From assembly GCF_006265175.1 (NCBI RefSeq), contig NZ_VDCQ01000055.1, positions 1 through 34,634 on the forward strand: 34,634 nucleotides of DNA, in the 5' to 3' direction. This document shows, piece by piece, positions 1-7,806 of the stretch; position 1 is the stretch's first letter; every line of letters starts with the position of its first letter. The notes under the pieces are model-generated. The model saw nothing but the letters and a program-made list of their open reading frames with translations. It made no database searches and was not told the origin of the DNA. The DNA is from Paenibacillus hemerocallicola. Lineage in GTDB: Bacteria > Bacillota > Bacilli > Paenibacillales > NBRC-103111. The position numbers and the translations under genes were made by a program.

Positions 1-56
1 ATGCTGAATGCTGAATGCTGAATGCTGGATGCTGGATGCTGAATGCTGAATGCCGG
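1..56. repeat. 7-bp tandem repeat (ATGCTGA)
   Basis: Eight consecutive 7-mers: ATGCTGA three times, ATGCTGG twice, ATGCTGA twice, then ATGCCGG. The array begins at the window edge, so it may be longer. ORFs through it are repeat artefacts (leucine-asparagine-alanine patterns) with no ribosome site. Confidence 0.9.
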
Positions 57-101
57 ACGCCCCGGACGCTGAAGGGCCGGCGAATAACAAGAACGAGCTG
101 T

Positions 102-283
102 AAAATATGCAGTTATTTTGGTGAAGAACGATACTGCGGTCGTTGCGAACTGGAAAATATACAGTTATTTTTGCTCTTCAACGCCCCTTTTTCGGTCTGC
201 GTCGTTTTACCGGCATATTTTCCATTTATTTCGGCGATAATCCCCTTTTTTCCGAATTTACCTGCATGTTTTACAGTTATTTT
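102..283. repeat. array of four AT-rich short hairpins
   Basis: Four related units: AAAATATGCAGTTATTTT at 102-119, AAAATATACAGTTATTTT at 154-171, a diverged copy near 213-231 and another at 264-283. The first two can fold as AAAATA-loop-TATTTT. The right-hand TTATTTT parts start 52, 60 and 52 nt apart. The same spacing recurs in arrays near 18.5 kb and 34.4 kb with different stem sequences. No gene was found in 1-504; the rest is non-coding. Confidence 0.65.
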
Positions 284-440
284 GCGGAGGGACCCTCTCT
301 TCATTGTTATTCGTTAGCTGTCTAGGGTAGTTTCGAGAGACTTATTCGCAGTTTTTCTAAATGCTGAATGACTGCTGGTCCGAATGTTGGGTGAATGGTC
401 GAAGAGCCGACCGGGTAGCCGCTGACCGGATGACGGCCTA

Positions 441-485
441 ACGGCTAAAACGGCTAAAACGGCTAAAACGGCTAAAACGGCTGAA
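441..485. repeat. 9-bp tandem repeat (ACGGCTAAA)
   Basis: Five head-to-tail 9-mers: ACGGCTAAA four times and ACGGCTGAA once. It ends 20 bp beyond the stop codon of the minus-strand GntR-fusion gene. As the period is a multiple of three, long ORFs run through it (an Ala-Val-Leu repeat on the minus strand), but these look like artefacts. Confidence 0.9.
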
Positions 486-504
486 TGGTTAAAGCTCCCT
501 CGCT

Positions 505-1899
505 TTACGATTCGTTTGCTCGGAGAAACGATCGCCATACCCGTTCGAACGTTTCGGTTCGGCACCATACCATTTCCATGGCGGTCGTCAACTCGTTTAC
601 TTGGCTGAAGTCGAGTCCGAGCGCATGCACGAGCTCGATATCGGACAGTGTCTCTTTGAACGTGTAATAACCGCTTCCGCGAAAGGCGCTGTGCGGATAT
701 TGAGCGGATTCCGCCACCTCGGGCGCGGCCGGCAACGTAGTGCCGTTCGCTTTGATATAGGCCTGAATCGGCTTGGACAGCACATAACGGATAAACGTCA
801 GCGCCTCCTGTACGTGAGCGCATTCCGCGCTGATGCCGATGCTGGTGGAAATCGCCAGCGATTTGTCTACGGCGCCGGCCGGGAATTTGGCGGCTCCCCA
901 TTCGAACGCGTCGCTGCGGTTTTGCTGCTCGCTTAAATAAAAGGTGGATAAAATCATCCCCGCCTTGCCCTTTTGAAACAGTTGCTCGCTCAGCCCGACG
1001 CTTCGCAGCAGCAGCGGCGCCGACTGATGCTTGTAAAGCAGGTCGAGAATGAAGCGGATGCCGGCATTGTCTTCCTGACCCGTCTGGCACGCATCGCCGT
1101 TCCGGACGAAGCGCCCTCCCGCCTGCAGGAAAAACAACGGCCAACGAAAGAAGGAGGGCGAGAAGGCAAACCCGTACTGAATCGTACCGTCGTCGGCTCT
1201 CCGGGTCAGCCTGGAAGCCGCCGCGGCCAAGTCGTCCCACTTCCAACCGATATCCGGATAAGAGATGCCCTCCTGATCGAACATCGACTTGTTGTACAGC
1301 AGCATGACCGGAGAGAAGGTGATCGGGGCCGCGTACAGCCGTCCGTCGTGCACGTTCGCTTTCCATAGAAACGGATATACATGCTCGTTAACGTCCCGCC
1401 CGTCCAAGGGACGGAGAATCGTATGAATCGGCTCCGAACGCAGCTCCATCATGAACCGGTTCGTGATGCTCATCAGGTCGGGCTTATGGTCGCGGCTGTT
1501 GCCGCTGCGGTAGCCCGCATAGATCGAAGGGGTAGATTCGCTCTGAAAAGGCACGAGCCGGACTTGAATGTGAGTATGCTCGTCGTTGAAGCGCGAGACG
1601 ATTTTGCGGATGAGCGGATACTCGTGGGAAGGCATGTACCAGTATAAATTCAGCACCGTTACTTGGAGCTCGGAGCACTCCAGCCCGCGAACGACGCTGC
1701 CCTTGCCCGGAATCGTGTCCAGCAAGCCTTGGTCGGCCAACTCGGCTACCGCCTTGCGCACGGTAGGACGACTGACGCCGAATTGCCGCACGAGCGTATT
1801 CTCCGACGGCATATAGTCGCCTTTCCTCAGCTCGCCGCCGACGATCATCAGCTTCAGCTCATGCAGGAGCCTGGCGTATTTCTGGGAGCTTGCTCTCAC
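505..1899 (-). CDS. GntR-type regulator fused to a solute-binding-protein domain
   Basis: A cytoplasmic one-component regulator of 464 residues. Residues about 6-72 form a GntR-family winged helix-turn-helix with the signature PSENTLVRQFGVSRPTVRKA and the wing GKGSVVRG. Residues about 77-460 match a type-1 extracellular sugar-binding protein fold, but there is no signal peptide or lipobox, so the binding domain must act inside the cell as the effector sensor. The start chosen is GTG at 1899: AGGAGG lies at 1907-1912, 7 nt upstream. The longer in-frame ORF to 2040 runs back through the terminator at 1967-1993. The gene lies directly downstream of the heparinase-like gene and is a plausible regulator of it. 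The ligand is unknown; a lyase-derived oligosaccharide is an inference. Confidence 0.88.
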   Translation of the reverse strand: MRASSQKYARLLHELKLMIVGGELRKGDYMPSENTLVRQFGVSRPTVRKAVAELADQGLLDTIPGKGSVVRGLECSELQVTVLNLYWYMPSHEYPLIRKIVSRFNDEHTHIQVRLVPFQSESTPSIYAGYRSGNSRDHKPDLMSITNRFMMELRSEPIHTILRPLDGRDVNEHVYPFLWKANVHDGRLYAAPITFSPVMLLYNKSMFDQEGISYPDIGWKWDDLAAAASRLTRRADDGTIQYGFAFSPSFFRWPLFFLQAGGRFVRNGDACQTGQEDNAGIRFILDLLYKHQSAPLLLRSVGLSEQLFQKGKAGMILSTFYLSEQQNRSDAFEWGAAKFPAGAVDKSLAISTSIGISAECAHVQEALTFIRYVLSKPIQAYIKANGTTLPAAPEVAESAQYPHSAFRGSGYYTFKETLSDIELVHALGLDFSQVNELTTAMEMVWCRTETFERVWRSFLRANES

Positions 1900-1966
1900 T
1901 GCGGCCCCTCCTGTCCGAGCGTGTCCTGTCTTATTCAAAATAATGATAACATAACCGACAATACGA

Positions 1967-1993
1967 CAAAAGCCGGCTTGTCGCCGGCTTTCG
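1967..1993 (-). terminator. rho-independent terminator after the lyase gene
   Basis: On the minus strand the stem AAAGCCGGC, loop GACAA, stem GCCGGCTTT is followed by TG. It lies between the stop of the heparinase-like gene (2074) and the start of the GntR-fusion gene (1899), so the two genes are probably separate transcription units. Confidence 0.75.
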
Positions 1994-2073
1994 TCCGCCG
2001 CTTCTTCGCGGCACTTGCTCCGTCGCTGCGGGGCAGACACAACACCCGACCGTCCCGGAATTGCTCCTCCGAT

Positions 2074-5000
2074 TCACTGCACCTGGAGGCTCAGCGGAGC
2101 GGACTGCTTGCCCCCGTACGTCGCCTGGATGACCGTCGTGCCCGCCTTCTTGAAGGTGACGAGCCCGGTCGAGGAAACCTTCGCGATACTGGGATTAGTG
2201 CTGCTGTACGACGCCCATGGGGTAACGTCTACCGTTCTGTCGTCGCCGTAGGTCGCGGTCACGACGGCTTGCTGCGTCGTATCGGCCATCGGCGTCGCCG
2301 CGAGTCCGCCGAGCTTCACGGAGGACAGCGATGCGCGCTCGTGCGTCAGCGCGATGTAAAAAGCGGATTGTGCCGCAATATTGTACACAAAACCCTGTTC
2401 GAAGTCGTTGGCATCGACATAGGCGCGTATGGGCGTAATGTCACCGATATCGAGCGCGTAACGGGAGCTTCCCAGCGCCGTGACACCCTTGATCGTATAC
2501 GCTCCGTTGCGTACCGCATCGTTGTCGGCGACAAGCATCCGACCGACCAGCGTTTCCGGCTGAACTCCGTGCAGATTCATTTCCGCCACGATTTGATTAT
2601 GCGGCGACAGCTCCCGCGTAAAATCTACGACAGTTCCGCTAAGACGGCCATGCGGCTCGTCGATGACGGCGCTCCCCGACAAGCCGAGCAAACGACCGTC
2701 ATGCGTATAAGCATAGTCGAACAGTCCGTTTCGTTCCGAATAGACGCCGAAAAATCCTTGGAATTGCAGGCGGCCGTCAATCGTGTAGGTCGTATTCGGG
2801 TCGAGCGAGTAAATAATATAGTCTGTTCGGCCGTCGGTCAGCTCGACTTTTACAGCCTGAATGGAATTGTTCTGCACGACGGTCGCCCCGTTCTTGATCT
2901 GCACCGATGCGATCGATTCGATAATCCGGTTGTCCTTGTAAGGCTCGATGACCGAGACGAACGTGGATGCGAGGTTCGCGCCGCTCCGGGAGGCGACCAT
3001 ATAGCGCACCGACTCCGGGCTGTTCGCGTTCATTTGCGGCGGCTTGCCGCTAGCCAGCGCCACTTCGTCGACAGGGTTCAGCATCGTCAGGCGGAGATGC
3101 ACGTCGGGATCCTGATCATACACGTTCCAGGTATCCTTCACCTTCCAGTCCACGCTGAACGGAGCTTGCGGAGCGGCGGCCCGGTCCACGTCGTACAAGT
3201 AGTGGAAGCCGCTTCCCATATAGCTGCCGCCCGAGCCGCTGCCGGGCTCCTTTTGCCCATAGGGTACATTCGCCCCGGCATAGGTGCCGACGTACTGGCC
3301 GCTGCCGTCCTGCTGCGGCACCAGCTGCAGCCCCTCGGACGTTACGTCCGCGTCCGCCCCGTGAAAGCTGAACGTATGCGAGCTTCCGCCTTCGACGCGG
3401 AAAAAGTCGACGGCGTACGATTGTTCCCGGTCGGCGCGAATGAGCGCTGTCGTCCGGCGGTACAGATCCGTGTCCGGGTAAGCTTTGGGCGCTTCCACAT
3501 CGAACAGCTTCACTTTGCCGCCGCCGTCGAAATGGAGCGGGAGCCCGATAATCGAGTTGCGCTGCTTCGACTGATCGACGACGACCGTGTTGTGGGCGAT
3601 CGTATTGGACGTCCATTCCACCCGCTTCGGATCGTTGCCCGTTATGTCGGGGTAACCGAGATCGGGAGCGAGATCCATCCCGTATGCGTGACCGCCCAGA
3701 TTGAGCGTGTCGCGATGCCCGTGACCGCCGTTGCGCCCGTAATACATCCAGACGGAGCGCTGCGTATCGAGCTCGGCGTAGTTCCACTGCTCTCTTTGCT
3801 CGGGGGTCAGCAGTGCGAGCTCTTTAAAAGCCGCATAATGGCCGGTCGATTCCGGCGCCTTCCCGGCGTAGGCGAATGTAAGCGTATGGGTGCCGGCTGT
3901 AAGCTCGCGTTCGTCCAGGACGGAGAAGGCTGTCGGCGCCGACCCGCCGTAGAAGTCGTAGGTGCCGACGGGCTGCCCATCGATAGAATACGCATACTGG
4001 CCGTAGCTGGGCGCTTTGTTGGGCAGCATCGCGATCTCATAGTGCCTGTCAGCGGGAACGTCGAATTCAAATGTAATTTCCGCACCGGCTCCGTCGAGAT
4101 TTTGAAACAGCAGCGCTCCGTAATTGGTCAAATACTTCGTGCCGCGATTGGCCGATACTATAGGCAAATCTTTAAAGGCATATACCGTTCCGCCTGGCCG
4201 GGAGCGCGGCGTTCCGTCGCGCAGAGCGGCAAAGCCATAGCCGTTCATAACGGTGCTGTCCAGCGTAAGCTCCCCTTGGGCGGCAATGATGTCGGCGATA
4301 TCGGCGCCGGTCCGCTCCGGATCGGACGAGAAAATGCTGCCGTGCAAGCCGTCGGTGCTGTTGCCGTTTTTCATATAAATGAGCTGTCCGAGCTCGGGAT
4401 CTCCCCAATGCTCGAAAGCCAAAATATCCTGACTGATATCGCCGATCACGCCGGGCGAGCCGAGCAGTCCGGAGTCCCCGATCGACGGCGTATACTTGCC
4501 GAGCTGCGTAAGCTGGAAATGGGAGAAAAACATTTTCCGGAATTTGACGTTCTGGTACAAGTCGTACTCCGGGTATCGTTCATAGCCGTCCAATACTTCC
4601 GCCGTTTCCAAAAAGTTGCGCAGCCAGCCCGCATTGTAGCCGGGAGCCGCCTCGTTGCCCATGCCGTCCTGATCGACCTCGTCGACCAACAACCGGGACA
4701 TGTCGCCTCCGGTCACCCGATACTGTCGGCCGTATGGCGCATCGGGATCGGTTACGCGGATCAGGTCCCCGGATTGAAAGACGAAATCGAGCCAGTCCTT
4801 GGAGGTGCCGGGTTCGTCTAGCACGACCGCGGCAAGCGCCAGCGCGCTTTGATGCATGCCCATATTGCCGCGTATTTGCGATTCGCGGACGCCCGGGTAT
4901 ACGACGCGGACGATCCCGTCCTCGATGTTTTTGCGGATAGCGCCGACGGTATGCTTCGGATTGGCCATATCGTACGCCTGCGCTTTGGCGGACAAGAAGA

Positions 5001-7170
5001 CGGCGAGCCTTTGCTCCAGCCCGTCCATCGCGGGGAAGAAGGCATCGTAGGCATACAGCAGCGCCTTGGCGAGGCCCGTTTCCCAAATATCGTTGACCGC
5101 CTTGCCTTGCGCGGAATGGCCGGACGGATCGCCGTTGTCGAAGCCTTTGCCCCATGGATACGCCGTAACGTCGAGATCCGGGTATACGTCGGCGACGCGG
5201 TCGAGCAGCAGCAGGCCTTTGAACGCATATTCGGCGTTTCCGGTAAATAAATACGCGTCCCGCAAGCTGTTCAGCGCCTTCATAATAAAGCCGTTATACC
5301 AGATGCCCCAATGGTTGTAGTAAGCGATAAACGTCCAGATGTCGCCGTTCTCGTCGGGCCATCCCCAGCCGTCGTCGATTCCCCAGGTCGAGCCCGGATT
5401 TTGCGTATTCGTCAAGTAGGCGGAGCCGTTTCGCATGGCGAGCTCGTAATCGAACATGCCGTGGGCGTCGAGGCCGCTCGCGTAGAACGAAGCGAAATCG
5501 TTTGTCGGGAAAAATCGTCCGGTCACCGGGCTTTGCAGCTTCCACGGATGATTCAGAACGTCGATTTTCCACGGGTAATTGCCGAAATCGCGAATCGTCG
5601 AATCGTCCGGATCCGGACTCGGCTTCTGTGTAATCAGATAACGGGTCGCGATGCCGAGGCTGCGCGATACGCTTTGCGGCGTTACGATGCTCCACAGCCG
5701 TTCGTCGTTTATCGCCAAATAGGGTGCCGCATTCGTGACGGCCGCGTCTCTTTGCGCCTGAGCCCAGCCGTACTGTGCGATATTGCTAGCAATATTCGCC
5801 CGCTTGGCCGCGGTGTAGAACGTGCTCTCCGTCTTGCTGCCGCTTATCGGCCCGCTGAAATTGTCGGCGCGCAGCGTAATTCTGGACGTGCGGGTTACGC
5901 CGTCCGATGTTGCCTTGACCTGAATGACGCTGCTGCCCGGAGCGAGCGCCTGGAAGCTGCCGGTAGTCGGGTGGATCGCGATGACGCCGGGAGTTTTGCT
6001 TTCATACGTAACCTGGGAAACGGTGGAGGCGTCCAACAGCGAGCCGTCCGTTTTCAGGCCGTACCAGCGGATCGCCCCGGTATCTCCGACTTCGTAAAGC
6101 GTCTTCGAGATGTTGACGGCCAGATGGTCGAACTCGGCCTGCTCGGCCGGGGCGAGACCGAAGGACGCTTCGTCGAAGTAGGCGGTGCCGGTGTTCGCGC
6201 TGCCCAGGTAGAGCAGCAGCGTCGCAGTTGCCGCGTTGGCCGGCGCTTGCTGCCTGATCCGGATATCGGCCCAGCCGCCGATCGTTTTGTTCGCTTTCGT
6301 GCTGACAGGCGTGATGCGCTGGTTGGACGAATTCCAAAACTCCAAATACAGCTCGGAGCCTTTGTCCACGTTGTAGGATTTGACTGACGCCTCGTATACC
6401 GTACCGGGGACGACGGGGATTTTCACGCTGCGCAGACCGGCGGACGACGAAGGGTTCGTCAGCTTGACGCTGTACGTGCCGGCATACACTTGATCGGTCG
6501 CGGACTCGTACTGCTGCTGCGCATTGTAGGCGATCCATTGGGTAGGCTTGCCGTCCGCCACCAGCTCGAAGCCGGGGTTGGGAGGGAGCTTCGCGAGACC
6601 GAAATAAGCCTCGTCGTAATAGGCCGTTCCCGTGTTGGCGCTGCTCAAGTAGAGCAGCAGGGTGGCGTAGGCGGCGTTCGAGGGAGCCGTCTGCTCGATC
6701 TCCATGCGCGACCACTCGCCGCGCGTGCTGTTCGTTTTGATGCTCACGGGAGTAATTCTGGTATTGGAAGAGTCCCAAAATTCCAAGTACAGCTGGGAAT
6801 TCGTATCCGCGTTGTAGGACATGACGGAAGCCCGGTACGACGTGCCGGGAGTTACAGGGACTTTGACGCTGCGCAAGCCGGCGGACGAAGAAGGGTTCGT
6901 CAGCTTGACGCTGTACGTGCCGGCGTACACCTGCTCGGTAACCGACGCGTATATTTGCTGGCCGTTGTAGGCAATCCACCGGGTCGGCTTGCCGCCCGCC
7001 GTTTCTTCGAAGCCGCTGTTGGCCGGCGGCACCGTTTCTTGTAGCATGTTGGGAGCCTCCTCCGCATAAACCGCATATGTGGCGATACCGAACGATTGCA
7101 GGGCTAGCATAAGAATCAACAGCAAAGACAATCGTTCGCGCAACGCTTTCGCTAAAAATCGCAGCACCAT
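2074..7170 (-). CDS. secreted multidomain heparinase II/III-family polysaccharide lyase
   Basis: About 1698 residues. A signal peptide (positive N terminus, LLLILMLALQSFGIA, cleavage after YAVYA near residue 40) directs export. Next come two near-identical CBM4/9-like beta-sandwich modules (about 50-195 and 197-343), an Ig-like Big_2-type module (about 345-440), a large alpha/alpha-toroid region (about 450-1000), and a heparinase II/III-like beta-sheet domain with the signature HGHRDTLNLGG near residue 1150. A C-terminal Big_2 domain (about 1610-1698) closes the protein. Family members cleave uronic-acid polysaccharides by beta-elimination; the substrate cannot be read from the sequence. Start: GAGGAG at 7177-7182 fits ATG 7170 (6 nt) best; ATG 7173 and TTG 7176 are alternatives. 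No S-layer or sortase anchor was seen, so it is probably released or sugar-bound. Confidence 0.9.
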   Translation of the reverse strand: MVLRFLAKALRERLSLLLILMLALQSFGIATYAVYAEEAPNMLQETVPPANSGFEETAGGKPTRWIAYNGQQIYASVTEQVYAGTYSVKLTNPSSSAGLRSVKVPVTPGTSYRASVMSYNADTNSQLYLEFWDSSNTRITPVSIKTNSTRGEWSRMEIEQTAPSNAAYATLLLYLSSANTGTAYYDEAYFGLAKLPPNPGFELVADGKPTQWIAYNAQQQYESATDQVYAGTYSVKLTNPSSSAGLRSVKIPVVPGTVYEASVKSYNVDKGSELYLEFWNSSNQRITPVSTKANKTIGGWADIRIRQQAPANAATATLLLYLGSANTGTAYFDEASFGLAPAEQAEFDHLAVNISKTLYEVGDTGAIRWYGLKTDGSLLDASTVSQVTYESKTPGVIAIHPTTGSFQALAPGSSVIQVKATSDGVTRTSRITLRADNFSGPISGSKTESTFYTAAKRANIASNIAQYGWAQAQRDAAVTNAAPYLAINDERLWSIVTPQSVSRSLGIATRYLITQKPSPDPDDSTIRDFGNYPWKIDVLNHPWKLQSPVTGRFFPTNDFASFYASGLDAHGMFDYELAMRNGSAYLTNTQNPGSTWGIDDGWGWPDENGDIWTFIAYYNHWGIWYNGFIMKALNSLRDAYLFTGNAEYAFKGLLLLDRVADVYPDLDVTAYPWGKGFDNGDPSGHSAQGKAVNDIWETGLAKALLYAYDAFFPAMDGLEQRLAVFLSAKAQAYDMANPKHTVGAIRKNIEDGIVRVVYPGVRESQIRGNMGMHQSALALAAVVLDEPGTSKDWLDFVFQSGDLIRVTDPDAPYGRQYRVTGGDMSRLLVDEVDQDGMGNEAAPGYNAGWLRNFLETAEVLDGYERYPEYDLYQNVKFRKMFFSHFQLTQLGKYTPSIGDSGLLGSPGVIGDISQDILAFEHWGDPELGQLIYMKNGNSTDGLHGSIFSSDPERTGADIADIIAAQGELTLDSTVMNGYGFAALRDGTPRSRPGGTVYAFKDLPIVSANRGTKYLTNYGALLFQNLDGAGAEITFEFDVPADRHYEIAMLPNKAPSYGQYAYSIDGQPVGTYDFYGGSAPTAFSVLDERELTAGTHTLTFAYAGKAPESTGHYAAFKELALLTPEQREQWNYAELDTQRSVWMYYGRNGGHGHRDTLNLGGHAYGMDLAPDLGYPDITGNDPKRVEWTSNTIAHNTVVVDQSKQRNSIIGLPLHFDGGGKVKLFDVEAPKAYPDTDLYRRTTALIRADREQSYAVDFFRVEGGSSHTFSFHGADADVTSEGLQLVPQQDGSGQYVGTYAGANVPYGQKEPGSGSGGSYMGSGFHYLYDVDRAAAPQAPFSVDWKVKDTWNVYDQDPDVHLRLTMLNPVDEVALASGKPPQMNANSPESVRYMVASRSGANLASTFVSVIEPYKDNRIIESIASVQIKNGATVVQNNSIQAVKVELTDGRTDYIIYSLDPNTTYTIDGRLQFQGFFGVYSERNGLFDYAYTHDGRLLGLSGSAVIDEPHGRLSGTVVDFTRELSPHNQIVAEMNLHGVQPETLVGRMLVADNDAVRNGAYTIKGVTALGSSRYALDIGDITPIRAYVDANDFEQGFVYNIAAQSAFYIALTHERASLSSVKLGGLAATPMADTTQQAVVTATYGDDRTVDVTPWASYSSTNPSIAKVSSTGLVTFKKAGTTVIQATYGGKQSAPLSLQVQ
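6120..7020 (-). repeat. in-frame 441-bp duplication (tandem carbohydrate-binding modules)
   Basis: The two N-terminal modules of the lyase are tandem copies offset by exactly 441 nt (147 codons): for example the AGCTTGACGCTGTACGTGCC block occurs at 6461 and at 6902. Both copies keep the protein motif VYAGTYSVKLTNPSSSAGLR. The near-identity at DNA level points to a recent duplication. Confidence 0.85.
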
Positions 7171-7229
7171 CATCAACTCCTCGACTCGTTTAGCTGTGTC
7201 TGAAGGGCAAGTTTCTGGTTGCGAGTGTT

Positions 7230-7245
7230 TGGCAAGCGCTTACAT
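7230..7245 (-). promoter_or_regulatory. cre-like catabolite-repression site
   Basis: Minus strand ATGTAAGCGCTTGCCA matches 14 of 16 positions of the Bacillus CcpA consensus WTGNAARCGNWWWCAW. It overlaps the last codons of the leader ORF, between the promoter and the lyase start, a position suited to roadblock repression. Binding is inferred, not shown. Confidence 0.55.
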
Positions 7246-7305
7246 TCGGGCGAACAGGGTGCCGAACCGGAAAGAGTAGCCGCAAAGCTTGCCTATTTTC
7301 GTCAT
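7240..7305 (-). CDS. 21-residue leader ORF upstream of the lyase
   Basis: ATG at 7305 to TAA at 7240-7242 encodes 21 residues beginning MTKIGKLCGYSF. It is preceded by the strongest ribosome site of the region, AAGGAGGT (minus strand, 7309-7316), though the spacing to ATG is short (3-4 nt). It lies between the lyase promoter (7353-7381) and the lyase start (7170), so it would be translated from the lyase mRNA. It is not hydrophobic, and no arginine- or tryptophan-type attenuator codon run was recognised. It may be a regulatory leader peptide, or a fortuitous ORF after a real Shine-Dalgarno-like sequence. Confidence 0.45.
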   Translation of the reverse strand: MTKIGKLCGYSFRFGTLFARM

Positions 7306-7344
7306 AAGACCTCCTTTTTCCATAAAATAGTTGAATTAAAACTT

Positions 7345-7363
7345 ACATGTATAACATACATGT
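7345..7363. promoter_or_regulatory. 19-bp palindromic operator ACATGTAT-AAC-ATACATGT
   Basis: Perfect 8-bp arms around a 3-bp centre. It covers the -10 hexamer of the lyase promoter (minus strand TATGTT, 7353-7358). The size and the TGTAT/ATACA half-sites resemble operators of GntR-family proteins, so the adjacent GntR-fusion regulator is the leading candidate. That assignment is inference from location. Confidence 0.7.
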
Positions 7364-7381
7364 TGATAAAGTTGCTGTCAA
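7353..7381 (-). promoter_or_regulatory. sigma-A promoter of the lyase gene
   Basis: Minus strand: perfect -35 TTGACA (7376-7381), 17-bp spacer, -10 TATGTT (7353-7358). The predicted transcript starts near 7346, giving a leader of roughly 175 nt that holds the small ORF and the cre-like site. Confidence 0.7.
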
Positions 7382-7399
7382 CGAAAACTTGTATATTTC

Positions 7400-7411
7400 C
7401 TGTATATACAG
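7400..7411. promoter_or_regulatory. second palindrome CTGTATATACAG
   Basis: A perfect 12-bp palindrome about 20 bp upstream of the lyase -35 box. It shares TGTAT/ATACA half-sites with the operator at 7345-7363, so it may be an auxiliary site for the same regulator. Confidence 0.4.
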
Positions 7412-7511
7412 TAGTCCGTCGATGAATGCAAAAATAGCGTTGCATGCGAGGGGAAAGAGACCGGGCCGCATTGAAGCGAGTCGGGCCTATTGCTTTTCAA
7501 GCATGCGGAAT

Positions 7512-7663
7512 AGCGGAAACAAGAGCTCCGCTGCCGGATCGAAGAGGAGCAAACCGTTCCGCTATGCGGCGAAGGAAGCGCGTATGGCAGACCAAACGGA
7601 ACAACAGTTCCGCTATACGGCGGGAACCCGCGGAAAAACATCCTCGGTGGAACTGAATGTTCC
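7512..7663. repeat. array of GGAAC/GTTCC hairpins
   Basis: Units: AGCGGAA with TCCGCT (7512-7532), a copy with GTTCCGC at 7556, CGGAAC-AACA-GTTCCG (7597-7612) and GGAAC-TGAAT-GTTCC (7649-7663). The TTCC/TCC right arms start about 30, 51 and 52 nt apart. The segment 7412-7760 between the lyase control region and yhaM has no gene apart from this array. Confidence 0.6.
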
Positions 7664-7761
7664 GTAGAGTCTTGCCGAACTCGTGGAGTCAGCAAGTAGA
7701 AGAAGAAAGGCTTTGCAGTAAAAAAAAAAGAACACATGTTCTGTTTCCTGGCGCGAAATGC

Positions 7762-7770
7762 TGCTATAAT
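7762..7770 (+). promoter_or_regulatory. extended -10 promoter of yhaM
   Basis: TGCTATAAT is a perfect -10 (7765-7770) with the TGn extension. It ends 36 bp before the ATG at 7807. A weak -35 (TGTTTC, 7742-7747) sits 17 bp upstream. Confidence 0.6.
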
Positions 7771-7806
7771 AAGGAAAGAGGCTTTTTGCATAAGGTGGGA
7801 TAGCAG

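Noticed and set aside
15-317. 100-residue ORF at the window start
   Set aside because: Begins in the 7-bp tandem repeat and continues through the AT-rich hairpin array; no ribosome site.
314-1366. 350-residue minus-strand ORF overlapping the GntR-fusion gene
   Set aside because: Low-complexity Arg-rich frame plus an Ala-Val-Leu repeat caused by the 9-bp tandem repeat; the overlapping GntR frame is convincing.
1663-4821. 1052-residue plus-strand ORF opposite the lyase gene
   Set aside because: Arg/Val/Asp-rich shadow of the high-GC lyase gene, no ribosome site, no recognisable domain.
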